This document shows positions 60,431-64,000 of a stretch of 64,000 nt of DNA, one piece after another. Source of the stretch: Haematococcus lacustris (lineage: Eukaryota; Chlorophyta; Chlorophyceae; Chlamydomonadales; Haematococcaceae). The position numbers and the translations under genes are program-made. Within the stretch, counting starts at the first letter, position 1. Every line of letters begins with the position of its first letter. The notes beneath the pieces were generated by a model, which ran no database searches, was not told the DNA's origin, and was given only the letters and a program-made list of their open reading frames with translations. The DNA lies in NCBI GenBank assembly GCA_030144725.1, contig JASKMD010000026.1, positions 2,507,628 to 2,571,627 on the forward strand, in the 5' to 3' direction.

Positions 60431-61580
60431 GAAAGGCAATCATGAGCAGCACCCTCCCATTTCCCCCCATCACACACTCCACTCTACAAATGGTGAGTGG
60501 CTTGCTGTTGCTCCATGTACCCAGTCTGACTGCTAGCATGCCCTTGGTAACTGCAGGTTCTTCTGGTCACACCCATCCCCCTTTTCCACTACCAATACCA
60601 CCACCACCAGCACCTCCCCTCCCCCTTTCCTTTCTTTATAAACCCACTTCCCCCTTCCCCGTCACCTCTCCCCAGACATCCCAGCAGCCAGGAGAAAGCC
60701 CACCCCACCCACCCTCTTTCCACCACCACCACCACCACCACCTCCCTTCCCCCTCTCTCTCCCTCTCCCCTCCCATACTCCCATACTCCCATACTCCCAA
60801 GCCTCCCTTCCCCTCTCCTACCCTTCGATTGACGTGGCATCGCAGCCCCCACCTCACCCTACCTTCCCTTCCCTACACCCTATACTCCTCATCGCAATCC
60901 CACCCCACTGGCGCATGGGAGATGTTGCCTGGTGATATGGTAAGGCCACGGTGATAGCTAACACAGTGCCCAGCCTGGTCACCCTACCGCACGTGCACGC
61001 CCCTTGGTTGCAGGTCTGATGGGCACCTCCCCTCCACTCTCCCTACACAACCAACCCCTCCCAATTCATCCTCCCCCGCCCCCGCCCCCGCTCCCTCCCC
61101 CGCCCCCACCCAGGCCCATGCCCCCAACCCAGGCCCCCACCCAGCCCAACCCATGCCCCCACCCAGCCCAAACCATGCCCCCAACCCACCCCCGCCCCGC
61201 CTCCCCCCCTCCCGCCTCCCGCCTCCCGCCTCCCGCCTCCCCGCCTCCCGCCTTCCACATCTACCCCCCCCTCCCCCTCCCACCCCCTTCCCAGCAGCAG
61301 TCATCAAGCCGCCAAAAGGTAGGTAGGTGCTACAGTGCCCCTACTATATCTGCTGCTGCTACTGCTCCTGCAACTGCTGCCCCCCCTGTTGCTGCTGCCC
61401 CCCCTGCTGCCGCTGCTGCTGCCCCTCTGCTGCGGCTGCTGCCCCCCTGCATAGGCTGTTGCAACCATGTCTCCATGCTTGCCAGCAGTGTGACAACAGC
61501 CTTGACCATGAGCATCACATGTGTAGTATGCTTGGTAATTGCAGGCAAGGCTGCAACGGCGTAGAGCTGCAGCCAGAAGC
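60431..61580. other. Pyrimidine-rich low-complexity stretch, no supported gene
   Basis: The + strand is dominated by C and T, with CACCAC, CTCCC and CCCGCC runs. Pro/His/Ser-rich frames (from 60442 and 61004) are compositional. Possible splice-like sites (ATGGTGAGTGG at 60489, TGCAGGTTC near 60555) exist, but no domain is readable. Confidence 0.5.
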
Positions 61581-61589
61581 AGCGAGGAG

Positions 61590-61835
61590 CACCCGGCCCA
61601 GCCCGGCCCAGCCCAGCCCAGCCCAGCCCAGCCCAGCCCAGCCCAGCCCAGCCCCTCCCCTCCCCTCCCCTCCCCTCCCCTCCCCTCCCCTCCCCTCCCC
61701 TCCCCTCCCCTCCCCTCCCCTCCCCTCCCCTCCCCTCCCCTCCCCTCCCCTCCCCTCCCCTCCCCTCCCCTCCCCTCCCCTCCCCTCCCCTCCCCTCCCC
61801 TCCCCTCCCCTCCCCTCCCCTCCCCTCCCCTCCCC
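61590..61835. repeat. (CAGCC)n followed by (CTCCC)n satellites
   Basis: About ten CAGCC units, then about 36 CTCCC units. A further CAGCC run lies at 61998-62035 and a 14-bp repeat (GAGCGGGCAGCCTG) at 61885-61945. Confidence 0.97.
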
Positions 61836-62279
61836 ATGAGCATCTTCCCTACCCTACCCAACAGCCCTTGGCGTAGCAGCCTAGAGCGGGCAGCCTGGAG
61901 CGGGCAGCCTGGAGCGGGCAGCCTGGAGCGGGCAGCCTGGAGCGGGCAGCCAGGAGCTGGCAGCATCAGACATACAACCACTCCCTACCCCCCTTCAGCC
62001 CAGCCCAGCCCAGCCCAGCCCAGCCCAGCCCAGCGCAGCTTGGAGGTTAACAACCCAGCCCAGCCTGGAGCCCAGCCCAGCCTGATTAGAGGTGTTAGCC
62101 CATAGCAAACATGGTCCAGCAGCCAGGAGTTGGGTGCTATGGGGCAGTAACCGCCAGCCCACCCTGTCCCACCACCACCACCACCACCTCCCAGTCCGCC
62201 ACCCCGTCTACTTCCCCCCTCCCTAGAGGCCAGCCGGAGGCGGTCAGCATGGAGCGCACGCAAGTAGTAGCAGCCAGCC

Positions 62280-62680
62280 TACTCTAGTCATGCCATGCCC
62301 ATGGTGGTGTGGTGGTGTGGTGGTGGTGGTGTTTTTGTTGTTGTGGTGTTGTTGTCACCTTATGTGAAGGTGTTGCAAGGCGTTAGTGCATCAATGCATT
62401 TGCTTGGCATTTCTGTAGGGAGGTGCCGGTGATGGTGCATCGAGGCATGTGCTAAGGAGTAGCGTAGTGAGGTGTTGCGGGGTGTTTGGATGTCGAGACA
62501 TGTGTTTTGCGGAGGTGTGTCGAGGTTGTACAAGGTGTTTCAACGTGGTGACATGTACTTTGCGGTATCTTTGCGAGTTGTTGTGAAGTGTTTGAGCGTG
62601 GAGACGTATGTTTGGTAGTGCCTAAGCGAGGTGTTGCGAGTTGTGTTAACGTTGAGACATGTGCAAGTAATGCCAAGGAA
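62280..62680. repeat. Diverged relative of the central repeat of the TIR element
   Basis: Contains GAGGTGTTGCGGGGTGTTTG and ACATGTGTTTTGCGGAGGTG, and a TTGTCACCTT block like that at 55410. It shows that the two palindrome-rich regions are related. Confidence 0.7.
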
Positions 62681-62689
62681 ATGAGCCGG

Positions 62690-63105
62690 TTGTGACCCTC
62701 CGCAGGGTCAGAAATGCCTAGGAAATGAGCCAGCGGTGACCCTCCGCAGGGTCAGAAATGCCTAGAAAATGAGCCAGCGGTGACCCTCCGCAGGGTTAGA
62801 AACGCCTAGGAAATGAGCCAGCGGTGACCCTCCGCAGGGTCAGGAGCGCCTAGGAAATGAGCCAGCGGTGACCCTCCGCAGGGTCAGAAATGCCTAGGAA
62901 ATGAGCCAGCGGTGACCCTCCGCAGGGTCAGAAATGCCTAGAAAATGAGCCAGCGGTGACCCTCCGCAGGGTCTTAAATGCCTAGGAAATGAGCCAGCGG
63001 TGACCCTCCGCAGGGTCAGAAATGCCTAGGAAGCGAGCCTAGCGGTGACCCTCCGCAGGGTCAGGCCTGACCCTGCGGAGGGTCACACTGACCCTGCGGA
63101 GAATA
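62690..63105. repeat. 44-bp tandem repeat built on palindrome GACCCTCCGCAGGGTC
   Basis: About nine units, each the palindrome plus AGAAATGCCTAGGAAATGAG and CCAGCGGT, nearly invariant. The last copies near 63066-63105 run in alternate orientation. Confidence 0.95.
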
Positions 63106-63255
63106 TTTACGCAACTTATTGAAACCGCGATTACAGCTCAACCACTTCGAGTTAGACGGAGTTATTGACGGCGATGGGTCGCCCTTGCGATGGGCTATCC
63201 GCGGTATACCTCAGCGGAAACTGCCGTCTCGGCCTTAATTACCCGGAGTGTCCAA

Positions 63256-63800
63256 ACGCTAATGGTGTAGTAATGGTGCATCTGCATACCACACCATTGA
63301 TGCTGATGTTGTTGACCCTGATGTCCTCTTCTGTCTGTTGGCCGTCAGCTCTCAGGCTGATTGGCCACCCTTCCCCACTATGGATTGTAATGTCTCACAA
63401 TGCGCACGTGGGTTCTCAGCGAAGATCGAAGCAGAATTAAATCCACTAGTGTTGCAATGTTTGGCAATGTAGAGGTTAGTGTAATGTATTCTTACAGAGC
63501 TAAACCGACGAGCGAATGCTAGATAAACAGCCCCCTTGTCCCTCACTAGGGCCTCCATTTGAGCCGGACCAGTAGTGGCCACTAGGGACCACTAGCGGGA
63601 ATACTAGGGACCACTAGTGGCCCGACTCTAATGGGGTTAATGTGCTGTTTAGAGTATACCCAATGCACATGGACGTGGTGCATGAGTGCCTACTACCTAG
63701 GACTATTGCCTGACCCTGAGAGCTATAGTCTAGAGTTGGCATGACGGACATGCACTGATGTAAGCTGATATTAGCTCAAGTGTGAGAACACACTACTGTG
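63256..63800 (-). repeat. 3' flank of the TnpB/Fanzor-like element, copy B
   Basis: Reverse-complement match to 36880-37390 (see there). Its outer limit is at about 63256 (CGCTAATGGTGTAGTAATGG inverted). Confidence 0.8.
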
Positions 63801-64000
63801 CCTCACCAGGAGGCTGCAGCTGCTACTGCTGGGCCTTGGGTCGCTTGTCTTGCAGCCGCTTGTAGCCCAGGCCTGGGTACTCCTTGCCCTTGGCTGGCAG
63901 AGCTCCCTGCTGTGGCCAGCAGCACAGCTCCAGTGGGCGCCACCTGCTCTCCCCAATGCGCTGCATGTTCAATGCTGCATTTCAGTCCCCGTCCAGCCAC
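63801..64000 (-). pseudogene. TnpB/Fanzor-like C-terminus, runs off the window
   Basis: The - strand reads WLDGD, stop (TGA where Cys is expected), NAALNMQRIGESRWRPLELC, CWPQQGALPAKGKEYPGLGY, KRLQDKRPKAQQ, stop. It is the best-preserved C-terminus in the window; the internal TGA marks it as inactive unless read through. The rest lies beyond 64000. Confidence 0.6.

Noticed and set aside
61304..62105. Long Gly/Arg/Glu (-) and Pro/Ser (+) ORFs
   Set aside because: Translations of CTCCC and CAGCC satellites.
62690..63105. CRISPR-like array with palindromic repeats
   Set aside because: The whole 44-bp unit, including the putative spacer, is repeated, so it is an ordinary tandem repeat.

Overview
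Kind of organism. This is nuclear DNA of a green alga. It is GC-rich, its genes are cut into many short exons with GT-AG introns, and it contains long Ala/Gln coiled coils, a Copia-type retrotransposon, pentanucleotide satellites in introns, and a transmembrane cyclase of the architecture known from Chlamydomonas. Short interstitial TTAGGG runs and the many TnpB/Fanzor-like C-terminal fragments remind me of Haematococcus lacustris and its relatives. The species is inference; Chlorophyceae (Chlamydomonadales) is well supported.

Layout. (1) <422-13385, +: the 3' part of a coiled-coil/leucine-rich-repeat gene. An intact Copia element (about 2051-6900, - strand) sits in one of its introns. (2) 13386-14722: a repeat-rich 3' flank. 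(3) 18707-14723, -: a three-exon gene for a Pro/Gln/Ser-rich protein of unknown function. (4) 19526/19571-34299, +: a gene of about 28 exons for a receptor-like class III nucleotidyl cyclase, with signal peptide, solute-binding ectodomain, membrane helix and two cyclase domains. One intron holds a copy of the last exon and 3' flank of gene 1. (5) 34300-37742: intergenic, with decayed TnpB/Fanzor-like modules. (6) 37743-54415, +: a 24-exon NLR-like STAND gene with a helical N-terminal domain that may be HeLo/MLKL-like, a P-loop NTPase and TPRs. Its introns hold more transposon modules and a pseudogene copy of part of gene 3. (7) 54416-64000: a transposon landscape. It holds a 1.9-kb element with terminal inverted repeats packed with short palindromes, a 1.3-kb element with terminal inverted repeats and a 3-bp target duplication, a >100-bp-arm hairpin, a second palindrome-rich region, and TnpB/Fanzor-like fragments.

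How the parts relate. Three long multi-domain genes with sensing or signalling architectures (LRR, receptor cyclase, NLR) lie on the same strand within 55 kb. Exon lists were built by eye from splice signals and reading phase. For the LRR gene, the Pro/Gln gene and the NLR gene the phases agree at every listed junction. The cyclase gene has two or three uncertain joins (exons 11, 12 and 19). Mobile DNA has moved gene pieces between the genes, and in one case seems to have produced a new intron that splices out exactly.
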